64,000 bases of DNA from Pseudomonadota bacterium (GTDB lineage Bacteria; Pseudomonadota; Gammaproteobacteria; Acidiferrobacterales; UBA6901). The DNA lies in assembly GCA_021819085.1 (NCBI GenBank), contig JAKASJ010000005.1:78649-142648 (forward strand), written 5' to 3'. The notes below the pieces were generated by a model that saw only the letters and a program-made list of their open reading frames with translations, had not been told where the DNA came from and searched no databases. This document shows positions 7,940 to 15,707 of the stretch, piece after piece; the stretch's first letter is position 1; each line of letters begins with the position of its first letter. The position numbers were made by a program, and so were the translations under genes.

Positions 7940-8554
7940 ATGAGTGCCCCCACCGATACCCGCGAGCGGATCCTGGCTACTGCCCGCAACCTGATCTATG
8001 CCCGCAGCTACACGGACGTGGGGGTTGCGGAGATCTGCGAGCGGGCGGGGGTCTTCAAGGGCAGCTTCTACCATTTCTTCCCGAGCAAGCGTGATCTCAC
8101 CCTGGCGGTGCTGGATTTCATCCTTGCCGAGACCAAGGAACGGCTCCTCGACCGGGCTTTCGATCCGGGCATTCCGCCGCTCGATCGCCTCGACCGGCTG
8201 GCGGAGCTCGCCTACGGCATCCAGAAGGAATGGGCGGCCCCCGGAGGCCGGGTGCTGGGCTGTCCGGTCGGCAACCTCGCAACCGAACTTGCCACCCAGG
8301 ACGAGGCGATCCGTGCCGCCACTGCACGGGCCTTCGCACGCCTCCAGCGGTTGCTGCGCCAAACCCTGGAGGAGGCCGTGGACAGTGGTGCTCTGCCGGC
8401 GGTGGATCTCGACGCCACCGCCCAGGCCATGGTGGCCTACTTCGAAGGGGTCCTGATGCTCGCCAAGACCGAGAACGACCTCAAAGTCATCCGTCGGCTG
8501 CTGCCGGCGCTGCGCCACATCCGGGTGCCCATAAAACAGAGCCGGAAAAAATAA
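7940..8554 (+). CDS. TetR/AcrR-family repressor
   Basis: A 204-residue TetR-type regulator. The N-terminal helix-turn-helix reads RERILATARNLIYARSYTDV followed by ICERAGVFKGSFYHFFPSKR; the rest is the ligand-binding domain with a TetR_C-like end. I start at the ATG at 7940, right after the operator; upstream in-frame residues overlap the operator and do not look like protein. The same GACCGATCAGTC motif sits upstream of the following AhpD-like gene, so the regulator likely controls both itself and that gene. The inducer is unknown; related pairs respond to electrophiles or oxidants, which is only a suggestion here. Confidence 0.87.
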   Translation: MSAPTDTRERILATARNLIYARSYTDVGVAEICERAGVFKGSFYHFFPSKRDLTLAVLDFILAETKERLLDRAFDPGIPPLDRLDRLAELAYGIQKEWAAPGGRVLGCPVGNLATELATQDEAIRAATARAFARLQRLLRQTLEEAVDSGALPAVDLDATAQAMVAYFEGVLMLAKTENDLKVIRRLLPALRHIRVPIKQSRKK

Positions 8555-8597
8555 TCCCTGTGGCGCAGCGCCCCAGGCCCAGTGTCTTGCCCGGAGA

Positions 8598-8613
8598 TTG
8601 ACCGATCAGTCAA
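8598..8613. promoter_or_regulatory. TetR operator, copy 2
   Basis: TTGAC-CGATCA-GTCAA, sharing GACCGATCAGTC (8600-8611) with the site before the regulator, lies about 50 bases before the AhpD-like gene. The repeat of a 12-bp motif at exactly these two promoters supports it as the repressor's binding site. Confidence 0.7.
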
Positions 8614-8662
8614 CTCCAGTACAGATTTACCCTCAACGACAACCAAATGAAGGAGATCAGCC

Positions 8663-9211
8663 ATGTCACAGCCCCTGCTTACCCCCCAGATCCCGGCCGG
8701 CGAGGAGGCCCGAGTTGCCGCGCTCTACGGGACCATCGAGGCCCGTCTGGGTTTCGTGCCGGACGGTCTGCGTCTTTACGGGATCAGCCCCCCGCTGCTC
8801 GAGACCTTCGTCGGCACCGTGGGTTATCTCAATACCGAGTCCACCCTGGGCCCACGGCTCGCGGCGATGATCCGCTATCTCGTTTCTTCCCAGGCACACT
8901 GCAGCTTCTGCATCGACATGAACGAAGGGTTCCTGACCGGCATGGGGCTTGATCTCGCGGCGATCCGCGCCGCGCGCGGCGATCTGGAGGCGGCCCCCGT
9001 CGAGGCGCGCGAACGCCCGCTGCTGCGGCTTGCCCTGAAGGCTGTTACCAAACCCGAGCAGGTGAGCGCCGCCGATCTTGACGCAGCCCGCGCCGCGGGC
9101 TGGGACGACCGTGGCATCTTCGATGCCGTCGCTTTGGCCACGGGCAACCGGGCTTTCAACCTGCTGCTCGCCACCTTCAAGGTGGAACACCAGGGGGTCT
9201 TCGCCGCTTAG
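8663..9211 (+). CDS. Carboxymuconolactone decarboxylase/AhpD-like protein
   Basis: A 182-residue all-helical protein of the AhpD/CMD superfamily. The redox motif CSFCIDMN (CxxC, about residues 81-84) followed by Asn and Met matches the peroxidase-related branch rather than true decarboxylases. Members use the thiol pair to reduce peroxides or act as alkylhydroperoxidases. A good ribosome site (AAGGAG) precedes the ATG. The TetR regulator directly upstream and the shared operator suggest inducible expression. Substrate unknown. Confidence 0.8.
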   Translation: MSQPLLTPQIPAGEEARVAALYGTIEARLGFVPDGLRLYGISPPLLETFVGTVGYLNTESTLGPRLAAMIRYLVSSQAHCSFCIDMNEGFLTGMGLDLAAIRAARGDLEAAPVEARERPLLRLALKAVTKPEQVSAADLDAARAAGWDDRGIFDAVALATGNRAFNLLLATFKVEHQGVFAA

Positions 9212-9236
9212 TCGCAAGCGGGGCGCGGCGCATTTC

Positions 9237-9272
9237 GGTATCCCCCTCGTTCCGCGAGACGAGGGGGATACC
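9237..9272. terminator. Hairpin after AhpD-like gene
   Basis: GGTATCCCCCTCGT (9237-9250) pairs with ACGAGGGGGATACC (9259-9272): a 14-bp perfect stem 25 bases after the stop. There is no clear T-tract, so it could be a terminator or a small repeat element. Confidence 0.45.
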
Positions 9273-9496
9273 CCGCGACGTGCGTTGGCTGGGATGACGG
9301 CATCACGCGGGGGCGGAGCAAGACGTGCCGTCCTGCAGAATCCACGCGGTGAATCGTACAGATGCACATCCGGCTGCTCGCGCGCAAACAGCATCTGCCG
9401 TGTTACACATCTTTGAACCCGCTTCATCGTTCTCATCGCCTGTGTCGGCAACAAATAAGGTTCAGCCCCGCTAAATGCGGCTACCGGTAGCGTTTT

Positions 9497-10184
9497 CGCA
9501 GCCCCGGCGCCTGGGCCGAATTGGCAGTCGCACCCGTCGAGCGGGTCTATGCCGTCCCTGCGGCAATACCCGATGTGTCGACCGCACAGTTCGCACCCAA
9601 TCATTTGACCGCGTGGGGACTGTTTGCGCGATGTGACTTGCCGGCATCTGCCCGCATTGTTAATTACGGCCGGACGGTCGACGGTTGCGCAGATGCTGAC
9701 GAGACTCGCTCAGTCCGGAGGGCTCAATGCTGCCTTGCTTATCCGCGAAGGCTCAGGGTACAGCGCGCGAGGCGTCGATTCCGGACACACTGCATCGGCC
9801 CGAGGCAGCCTCGCGGAAGTGTTACGGATAATCTCCGAAGAGCGAGGCTTCGACGCCATTATTGACCCCGTGGGCGGTGCCTGCACGCCGGGGCCCGGTG
9901 GTCGATTGATTTCGTATGAATTACTCGCCGACAGCGAATTTTTAATCAAGGTTTCTCGCCTCCTATCCAGGAACATGATCTGGCAGGGATTCGGAACGGA
10001 TCGATGGCTGAGCCACGCTCCAGCCGAACTACTAAAGAATGCGGAAAGTGATCTTTGGAACTTGTTCTCTGAGCAACCTGATCTTTTGCCTGTAATTGGC
10101 GGGTTTCCCCTGTCTCGGATTCATGAGGCAATCCAGTCGGCCAGCGCTCCGCAGGAGCCAGGCAAGATTCTGTTGGTCAGTTGA
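9497..10184 (+). pseudogene. Quinone oxidoreductase-like (MDR) gene, truncated and frameshifted
   Basis: A medium-chain dehydrogenase/reductase lacking its N-terminal third. Frame one reads GAWAELAVAPVERVYAVPAA and NHLTAWGL. Near 9655-9665 it shifts to a second frame reading ITAGRSTVAQMLTRLAQSGG, then GFDAIIDPVGG, LIWQGF-like and FPLSRIHEAI to the stop at 10184. The Rossmann nucleotide-binding part is in the second frame. Intact relatives are NADPH-dependent quinone reductases. It is non-functional as read. Confidence 0.7.
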
Positions 10185-10322
10185 CGAGCAATGTCGATGT
10201 GCTCGCATGAGTTATCGCTAAGACCGAGGACCTGTCGGCGAGATTCCGGATTGATCACAAGCGATCCGATTGGATTGCCCGGCGGAATCAATACCTCCGA
10301 CCAATCATCGATGGTCAACGAA

Positions 10323-11696
10323 TCAACGTATTGCCCGACCCGCGAGCAGGGTCCCGCCCAATACCACTCCCGCCCCGATGCGCATCGCGAGGCTGAACCC
10401 GGAAGCGCCTGCACCGACGGTGTCGTAGACGGCCCCGAGCACCGCCACGCCAAACGTAGCTCCCACCATCCTCGCCGTATTGGCCAAGGCCGATGCGGTT
10501 CCGGCGCGGGAGGAGTCGACGGCCGCCACCGCCACCGCGAGCACCGGCCCCGTGTTGAGGGCCATGCCGACCCCGGTCAGCAGGAGACCAATTTCCGCCA
10601 GCCAGAGAGGCCTGCCTGCGTGCGTGCAGGAAAGCACGCCGATTCCTGTGCCGATCAGGGTCATGCCCCAGACCATGAGCCGCCGGGCGCCGAAGCGGTG
10701 GCTCCACGGGCCCGACTGATGCGAGAGTGCGACAAATGCCAGGGACATGGGCAACAGGGCAATCCCGGCCCACGTGACGCTCAAGGCACCGGACTGCAGC
10801 CAGACCCAGGGCAGCAGAAACAGCACCCCGTACATCCCGAACGTCATGGCGGCCGCTACGCCCATCGCTGCGATCAGCGCACGGTTGCGCAGGAGGGCCA
10901 ACGGCAACATGGCGGTGTCGCCGGCCCGCCGTTCCACCCACAGGAATCCCGCCAGGCACACGCCGCTGAAAGCGGCACTCCAGCCGGCGAACTCACCCCG
11001 TTCGATGACCGCGAGCGTAAGCCCCGCAATCCCGGCGCCTGCCAGGAACTGTCCCGGAAAATCCAGCCTGCGGCCGTCCGCGTCGGAGGATTCCGGCAGC
11101 ACCCGCACCAGCCAACCGACCAGCAGGCCGAGCGGAATGATCAAAAGAAAAATGCTGCGCCAGCCGGCGAACGAGATCAGGAGCCCGCCGAGGGTCGGCC
11201 CGATCGCCAGCGCAGCGCCATTCGTACCGGCCCAGATGCCGATGGCGTGCGCCCGCCTTCTCGGGTCGGTCCAGATGACGCGGATCAGCGCCAGGGTGCT
11301 GGGCACCAGCAAGGCCGCCCCGATGCCCGACACCACCCGCCCCAGGACCAGCACTGCGGCACTCGGCGCCAGCCCAGAAGCCAGCGCGCCGAGGGTAAAG
11401 AGGCCGGCGCCCCAGCGGAACACGCGACGGCGGCCAAACATGTCGGCCAACGTGCCCCCCGACATCAGGAGCAGGGCATAGGTCAGGGTGTAGCCGTCCA
11501 CCGTCCATTGCAGCATCCTCATGGGTGCCTGAAGGGCAACACCGATGGCGTGCACCGCCAGGTTGACGACGGAGGTGTCCACCTGGACCATCAAGACCGC
11601 CAGGCAAAGGGTCAGGAGGATCACGCGGGAATGTGCTGTGTCCGCCCCCGGCTGTTTCCTGGCCGTACTCGCCCCGACATCGTGGTCCGTACCCAT
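10323..11696 (-). CDS. MFS drug efflux transporter, DHA2 (EmrB/QacA) type
   Basis: A 457-residue inner-membrane antiporter of the 14-helix DHA2 family. Visible features are helix 1 (ILLTLCLAVLMVQVDTSVVN, with the family's D), the motif A region GGTLADMFGRRRVF, and motif C-like GRVVSGIGAALLVPST. It starts at the ATG at 11696, with GGAG ten bases upstream. It is divergent from an ArsR regulator with a perfect 18-bp palindrome between them, so it is probably repressed by that protein. The substrate cannot be told. The complementary strand carries a long open frame across the gene, which is a coding shadow. Confidence 0.88.
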   Translation of the reverse strand: MGTDHDVGASTARKQPGADTAHSRVILLTLCLAVLMVQVDTSVVNLAVHAIGVALQAPMRMLQWTVDGYTLTYALLLMSGGTLADMFGRRRVFRWGAGLFTLGALASGLAPSAAVLVLGRVVSGIGAALLVPSTLALIRVIWTDPRRRAHAIGIWAGTNGAALAIGPTLGGLLISFAGWRSIFLLIIPLGLLVGWLVRVLPESSDADGRRLDFPGQFLAGAGIAGLTLAVIERGEFAGWSAAFSGVCLAGFLWVERRAGDTAMLPLALLRNRALIAAMGVAAAMTFGMYGVLFLLPWVWLQSGALSVTWAGIALLPMSLAFVALSHQSGPWSHRFGARRLMVWGMTLIGTGIGVLSCTHAGRPLWLAEIGLLLTGVGMALNTGPVLAVAVAAVDSSRAGTASALANTARMVGATFGVAVLGAVYDTVGAGASGFSLAMRIGAGVVLGGTLLAGRAIR

Positions 11697-11783
11697 GGGG
11701 ATCAACTCCGTGCTTTATGGTGATGCCCGAGCGTAACCGGGAATACGGCCCAATGCTTCGGCCGCCACCGAAGTGTGGTAAAA

Positions 11784-11801
11784 CCGATTACGTATAATCG
11801 G
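11784..11801. promoter_or_regulatory. ArsR/MFS operator palindrome
   Basis: CCGATTA-CGTA-TAATCGG is a perfect 18-bp dyad in the divergent promoter, 18 bases before the ArsR start. It is the obvious binding site for the ArsR-family protein controlling itself and the transporter. Confidence 0.7.
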
Positions 11802-11818
11802 GGAAGGAGGGTACGCGA

Positions 11819-12505
11819 ATGTCGAATGCGCTCGGGGTTGCCGAGATCGCGGGCCTGGTCGGGGAGCCGGCGCGCGCGAACATGCTGCTGGCGCTGGGCG
11901 ACGGCCGCGCTTTGCCTGCAGGCGAGCTGGCTGCCTGCGCCGAGGTCACGGCGCAAACAGCCAGCGGGCACCTGGCCCAGCTCGAACAGGCCGGGCTGTT
12001 GATCTCGATCCGCCAAGGCCGGCATCGCTATTACCGGATTGCCTCGCCGGACGTCGCCACGATGCTGGAAGCCGTCATGGTGGTCGCGGCCAGATCGCCT
12101 CGCCCAGCCGCACGCTTGCGGATCGATCCGGACTTGCAGCGCGGACGCACCTGCTACAACCATCTCGCCGGGCGGCTGGGGGTGGCGGTCTGCGATGCGC
12201 TGGTCCGCGCCGGCCGCGTGGCGATCGACGGAGAAGTCGCACACGTCACGCCGGAGGGCCTCAACTTTCTGCAGACCTGGGGGATTCCTGTGGCAGGGAT
12301 GCGCAAACACCCCTATTGCCGCACCTGCATTGACTGGAGTGAGCGCCGGCATCATCTGGCCGGTGCCGTGGGCATCGCGATTCACAGGCGCTGCCTTGAG
12401 TTGCAATGGATCGAGCACCATCTCGACAGCCGCGCGGTGCGCGTCACGCGTGCCGGGAGGCAGGGCTTCGAAAGAGCCTTCGGAATCGTGGGAGCAGGGT
12501 TATAA
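11819..12505 (+). CDS. ArsR-family winged-helix repressor
   Basis: A 228-residue regulator. The N-terminal winged helix contains GEPARANMLLALGDGRALPA, the recognition-helix region TAQTASGHLAQLEQAGLL and a wing (RQGRHRYYRI). It is longer than minimal ArsR proteins: the C-terminal ~120 residues include HPYCRTCIDWSERRHHLAGA, a Cys/His-containing segment often seen in this longer subfamily. A strong ribosome site (GGAAGGAGGG) precedes the ATG. Divergent pairing with an MFS exporter points to an efflux repressor; whether it senses a metal or an organic ligand is open. Confidence 0.85.
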   Translation: MSNALGVAEIAGLVGEPARANMLLALGDGRALPAGELAACAEVTAQTASGHLAQLEQAGLLISIRQGRHRYYRIASPDVATMLEAVMVVAARSPRPAARLRIDPDLQRGRTCYNHLAGRLGVAVCDALVRAGRVAIDGEVAHVTPEGLNFLQTWGIPVAGMRKHPYCRTCIDWSERRHHLAGAVGIAIHRRCLELQWIEHHLDSRAVRVTRAGRQGFERAFGIVGAGL

Positions 12506-12707
12506 GGAGCGCAGCGGGAAAACGAACATCCGGATCCGGAAACCGGGTCACCTGCCCATTCCGGTCACGGTGTCGGGGTCCCTGCGCCCTGCCGGTGGCA
12601 CCACCCCGTCCATGCCGACCGATCGGGCAGACGCGTGGGTCATTGTGATTGCCCGACGGAGTGAAATATCCCTGGCGCAACGCCTAGAGCAAGAACGAGG
12701 ATAAACA

Positions 12708-13103
12708 ATGCACAAGGGAAGCTGCTTATGTGGTGCCGTGAAGTACGAAGTGCGCGGCGATCTCGGGCCGATCGTGCTTTGCCATTGTTCGCGCTGCCGC
12801 AAGGCCAATGGTTCGGCGTTCGCCTCCAACGCCCCGGTGGCCAGAAAAGATCTGGTGGTCGTGGACGGTGCCGAGTCTCTCAAAAGCTTCCGCACCGCTG
12901 CCGGCGTGCACCGGATGTTCTGTCAAAACTGTGGCTCGCCCATCTTCAGCTGGCGGGAAAGCCATCCGGAAATGGCCCGTATACGAATCGGTACGCTCGA
13001 TACGCCGGTTCCCGGAAAGCCAACGGCCCACATTTTTGTGGGTTCGAAAGCCGAGTGGGATCAAATCTGTGACGACTTGCCCCAGCATGAGGGGATGCCG
13101 TAA
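12708..13103 (+). CDS. GFA-family zinc protein
   Basis: A 131-residue protein of the glutathione-dependent formaldehyde-activating (GFA/CENP-V-like) fold. Zinc ligands are visible: CLCGAVKYEV (CxC), LCHCSRCRK (CxxC) and FCQNCGSPIF (CxxC). Members bind zinc and are often annotated as S-hydroxymethylglutathione synthase, but most have unproven activity. GAGG lies about ten bases before the ATG. About 95 bp covering its leader and first 17 codons are duplicated at 18221-18315. Probably a stand-alone gene. Confidence 0.83.
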   Translation: MHKGSCLCGAVKYEVRGDLGPIVLCHCSRCRKANGSAFASNAPVARKDLVVVDGAESLKSFRTAAGVHRMFCQNCGSPIFSWRESHPEMARIRIGTLDTPVPGKPTAHIFVGSKAEWDQICDDLPQHEGMP

Positions 13104-13901
13104 GGGGGGCAGCCAGGCCGAACTTTCCCTGAACGCCGAGTGCAAATGTGCAGCCGCACGGATTCGCAATGCACGCTCGTGTACGCTGCCGCGGGTCCGC
13201 GCCAGCGTAACCGGAGATGAGCCCCAAGGCGCACCCGCCACTTCCGCCTTCCCGTCCTACGCATTCCAATTCCATTACGCGCCACATAATTGGCGCAATC
13301 CGGTGTATCGCGCCACCACGAGGTCCGAATGCCGAAAAAGATCCCGCAAAACGAGATCGACCTTATTTTGTAGGCAGTTTCTCGATTTCCCGGGGGCTCT
13401 GTCGAGGATATCAGCGGAGTGCTGGATAAGCTGAATATACAGTACGCCGGCCGTCTGCACCGGGAACATGCCACCAAATCCAATGTCCGGATCTACGACC
13501 ATGTAGATACTGGACACCCGGTCCTGATGCGAATGTGGCAACGGCGCCAGCGTGGATACCGAGCGATGGGCACGACATCGGCGAATCTGTGACGCTGGCG
13601 CCCGAGTAGCGTCAGCCACCCCAGGCAGAATCGGTCCACGGGCGATCATGCCGGGGCCCGGGGTCGATAACAGCTCATGACCCGAAGCGGCTGCTTGAAG
13701 GAGAAGAGTCTCCGCGACACCCGATTTGATGCCGCCGGGGCCGAGCAGCCTGGCGATCATGGTCAGGGCATGGACCCGGAGAATCAGCAGCGATCTCTTC
13801 GCGTCGATGCTACCGATCGATTGCGATTAGACAAGTCTGTGAAGCCGTTACGGATTATGATTCGCGATCGAAATTTCGCCACCGACAGCCTCAATGACCA
13901 A
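13104..13901. other. No intact gene; possible decayed winged-helix remnant
   Basis: About 800 bases without a convincing gene. Near 13329 the + strand can be read MPKKIPQNEIDLIL, a stop, then AVSRFPGGSVEDISGVLDKL, which vaguely resembles a degenerate HTH protein. No family could be assigned. Confidence 0.4.
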
Positions 13902-15284
13902 CTAACTCCGCTGTCTGGAGTTTGCTTTATTCAGCTTCCCCAGTCTTTCGGAAAGGTTTGCAGGGGAAACGAAAACGAATGCTCTCCCGACGCGCGATTT
14001 TTCCAGTAACCGAAGTTCGGCAAGTTCCAGCAGATCAGTGCGCGCAGTGTCGTACGTCACATCGTGCGATTTCCGATGGCCTTCAACGCGGTAATTGGCG
14101 TTTGGCCGGCGCAGCGCATGCCCAAGTAGCGCGATCTGACGGTGGTTGAGCCTGGTCCTCAGGGTTGGCGATTTTCTGATCATTTCTTCGATTTCGTGTA
14201 CCTCGTCGATCTTTCGGGCGAGGTATTCATGCAGGTCACCGATCGCACGGACGATCGTTTTAAGCTGGTGCACAATGAAGTACGTTATGTCGCCTCCGTC
14301 AGTCTCGGTATAGAGATACGCGCGCGCGTAATCCGCCGGCGCTGCTTTGAGTATGCGCGAAATCGAGAGATATTCGGTCAACCAGTATCCCTGGTTGAGC
14401 ATTGACCAGTAGAACAGGGTGCGCGCCGTCCGGCCGTTGCCATCCGTGAACGGATGGTCGTAACCGAGCATGAAATGCAGGATGATCGCTCGGATTGCCG
14501 GATGCATGAAGGGCTCAGTATTCTTGTCGTTGGCGAAACGGCAAAGTCGCTTTATCCGCTCCCCGAGTTCCGCAGCAGCCGGTGGTGTATGAAGCGCCTC
14601 GCTATCACGGACATCGACGACGTGGACGTCATCCTCATCGCGGCGCAGCCGACCTGCGGCGGAAGGATCGTCGAGGGTGTCGACGACGAGCATGCCGTGT
14701 AGTTCGAAGATGATCGATGGCGTCATTTCCTCCGCGGCGAATTGGCGAATGAACTGCATCGCCTGATAGTTATTGAAGATCATTTGTTCGCTACGTGTCC
14801 GTGGCTTTCTGCCTTCGCGGAGCATTTCCTTCGCGACGCGACGCGTAGTGGACGCGCCCTCCAGTTGGCTGGAGGTGATCGCTTCCTCGATGAGCGAGCT
14901 AATTAGATAAGAGTCCCTCGTCTGCGGATTGCTGATCTGCTCCGTGCCGGGAACCTGTCCACTGGCAGCGCGATCCAGCTGGTGGAGCAGGCCGAGTACG
15001 ACATCTGGCATTGTGTAGGAAAAGGGGCGGCCATGCTTGTCCTTAAAGAGCAATGGTCGGGACAGGGCGATCCGCGCCGATTTGGCAGCGAACCACCACT
15101 CCTCCGTCGAGAGATTTTCGGGCGGTGTGAGATGACGCAGTTTGTCCCAGTGCAGGTACTCGCCGCGGGGCGCGGGACCTACCCCGCTTCCTACGAGATC
15201 AAGGAACCGCTCGGGGCCTTTTGCGCTGCGCGAGAGTTTGTTGAGCAGATCATCCATCTTGGGCGGTGTCAGTGGAATCTTCAT
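13902..15284 (-). CDS. Fic-domain protein (probable AMP-transferase) with C-terminal HTH
   Basis: A 460-residue Fic protein. The active-site motif HPFTDGNGRTAR begins at about residue 276. Upstream, SSQLEGA gives the inhibitory S-xxx-E-G motif N-terminal to the core, as in class II Fic proteins, so activity should be self-restrained without a separate antitoxin. The N-terminal part has the Fic_N-like SLIEEAITSSQLEGAST stretch; the end looks like a winged helix. Fic enzymes usually transfer AMP from ATP to hydroxyl groups on target proteins. It stands alone, upstream of paired ATTGGTA repeats and a truncated selA, so it probably arrived with the event that cut selA. Confidence 0.88.
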   Translation of the reverse strand: MKIPLTPPKMDDLLNKLSRSAKGPERFLDLVGSGVGPAPRGEYLHWDKLRHLTPPENLSTEEWWFAAKSARIALSRPLLFKDKHGRPFSYTMPDVVLGLLHQLDRAASGQVPGTEQISNPQTRDSYLISSLIEEAITSSQLEGASTTRRVAKEMLREGRKPRTRSEQMIFNNYQAMQFIRQFAAEEMTPSIIFELHGMLVVDTLDDPSAAGRLRRDEDDVHVVDVRDSEALHTPPAAAELGERIKRLCRFANDKNTEPFMHPAIRAIILHFMLGYDHPFTDGNGRTARTLFYWSMLNQGYWLTEYLSISRILKAAPADYARAYLYTETDGGDITYFIVHQLKTIVRAIGDLHEYLARKIDEVHEIEEMIRKSPTLRTRLNHRQIALLGHALRRPNANYRVEGHRKSHDVTYDTARTDLLELAELRLLEKSRVGRAFVFVSPANLSERLGKLNKANSRQRS

Positions 15285-15344
15285 TAGGGCGGCCCTTATT
15301 CAGGACAACGGAGGCTGTCGTGCGTATCTACCGAATTTATATAT

Positions 15345-15418
15345 ATTGGTAGTTAATTGGTAGTCTAGCGAACAATCGGGTAATTACCAATATGGTAAAT
15401 ATTGGTAGAAAATTGGTA
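15345..15418. promoter_or_regulatory. Paired ATTGGTA elements upstream of fic
   Basis: ATTGGTA occurs at 15345, 15356, 15401 and 15412, i.e. two direct pairs each with 11-bp spacing, plus one inverted copy at 15385-15391. The region is much more AT-rich than its surroundings and lies 60-135 bases before the fic start. Pairs one helical turn apart suggest cooperative protein binding. The binding protein is unknown. Confidence 0.5.
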
Positions 15419-15449
15419 ATTGTTTGCCCCGCAAAACGGGGGGCACTGT

Positions 15450-15707
15450 GACAGCCAGATCGGCAGCGGCGCCCTGCCGCTCGAGCGGTTGCCGAGCCGG
15501 GCGCTGGCCCTCACTCCGGCGCGACGCAGGCGCGGCCAGGGCACTGCGCTCAAGCGTCTGGCGGAAGCCTTCCGTGCTCTGCCGGTGCCGGTCGTAGGCG
15601 CGGTGAGTGAAGGGGCGCTGAGGTTCGACCTGCGTTGTCTGGAAGACGAACGCGAATTCGTCGCGCAGCTGGGGCAGCTGCGTGTACGCGGCGGGCTGGC
15701 GTCATGA
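15450..15707 (+). pseudogene. selA: selA, C-terminal remnant
   Basis: SelA converts Ser-tRNA(Sec) to Sec-tRNA(Sec). Only the last ~85 residues remain: SQIGSGALPLERLPSRALAL, then a FRALPVPVVGAV stretch and LRFDLRCLEDEREFVAQL, matching the SelA C-terminus. The PLP-binding core with its catalytic Lys is gone; upstream DNA is the AT-rich fic promoter region. The stop overlaps the selB ATG by four bases, the usual selAB coupling. So Sec synthesis would need another selA elsewhere. Confidence 0.82.

Noticed and set aside
10191..11723. A 510-residue open frame on the + strand
   Set aside because: It is antisense to the MFS transporter gene, has a His/Pro/Arg/Gln-rich non-protein composition and matches nothing; it is a coding shadow in GC-rich DNA.
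15345..15418. CRISPR-like array
   Set aside because: The repeated unit is only 7 bp with irregular spacing between pairs and no cas genes; it is better seen as a binding array.
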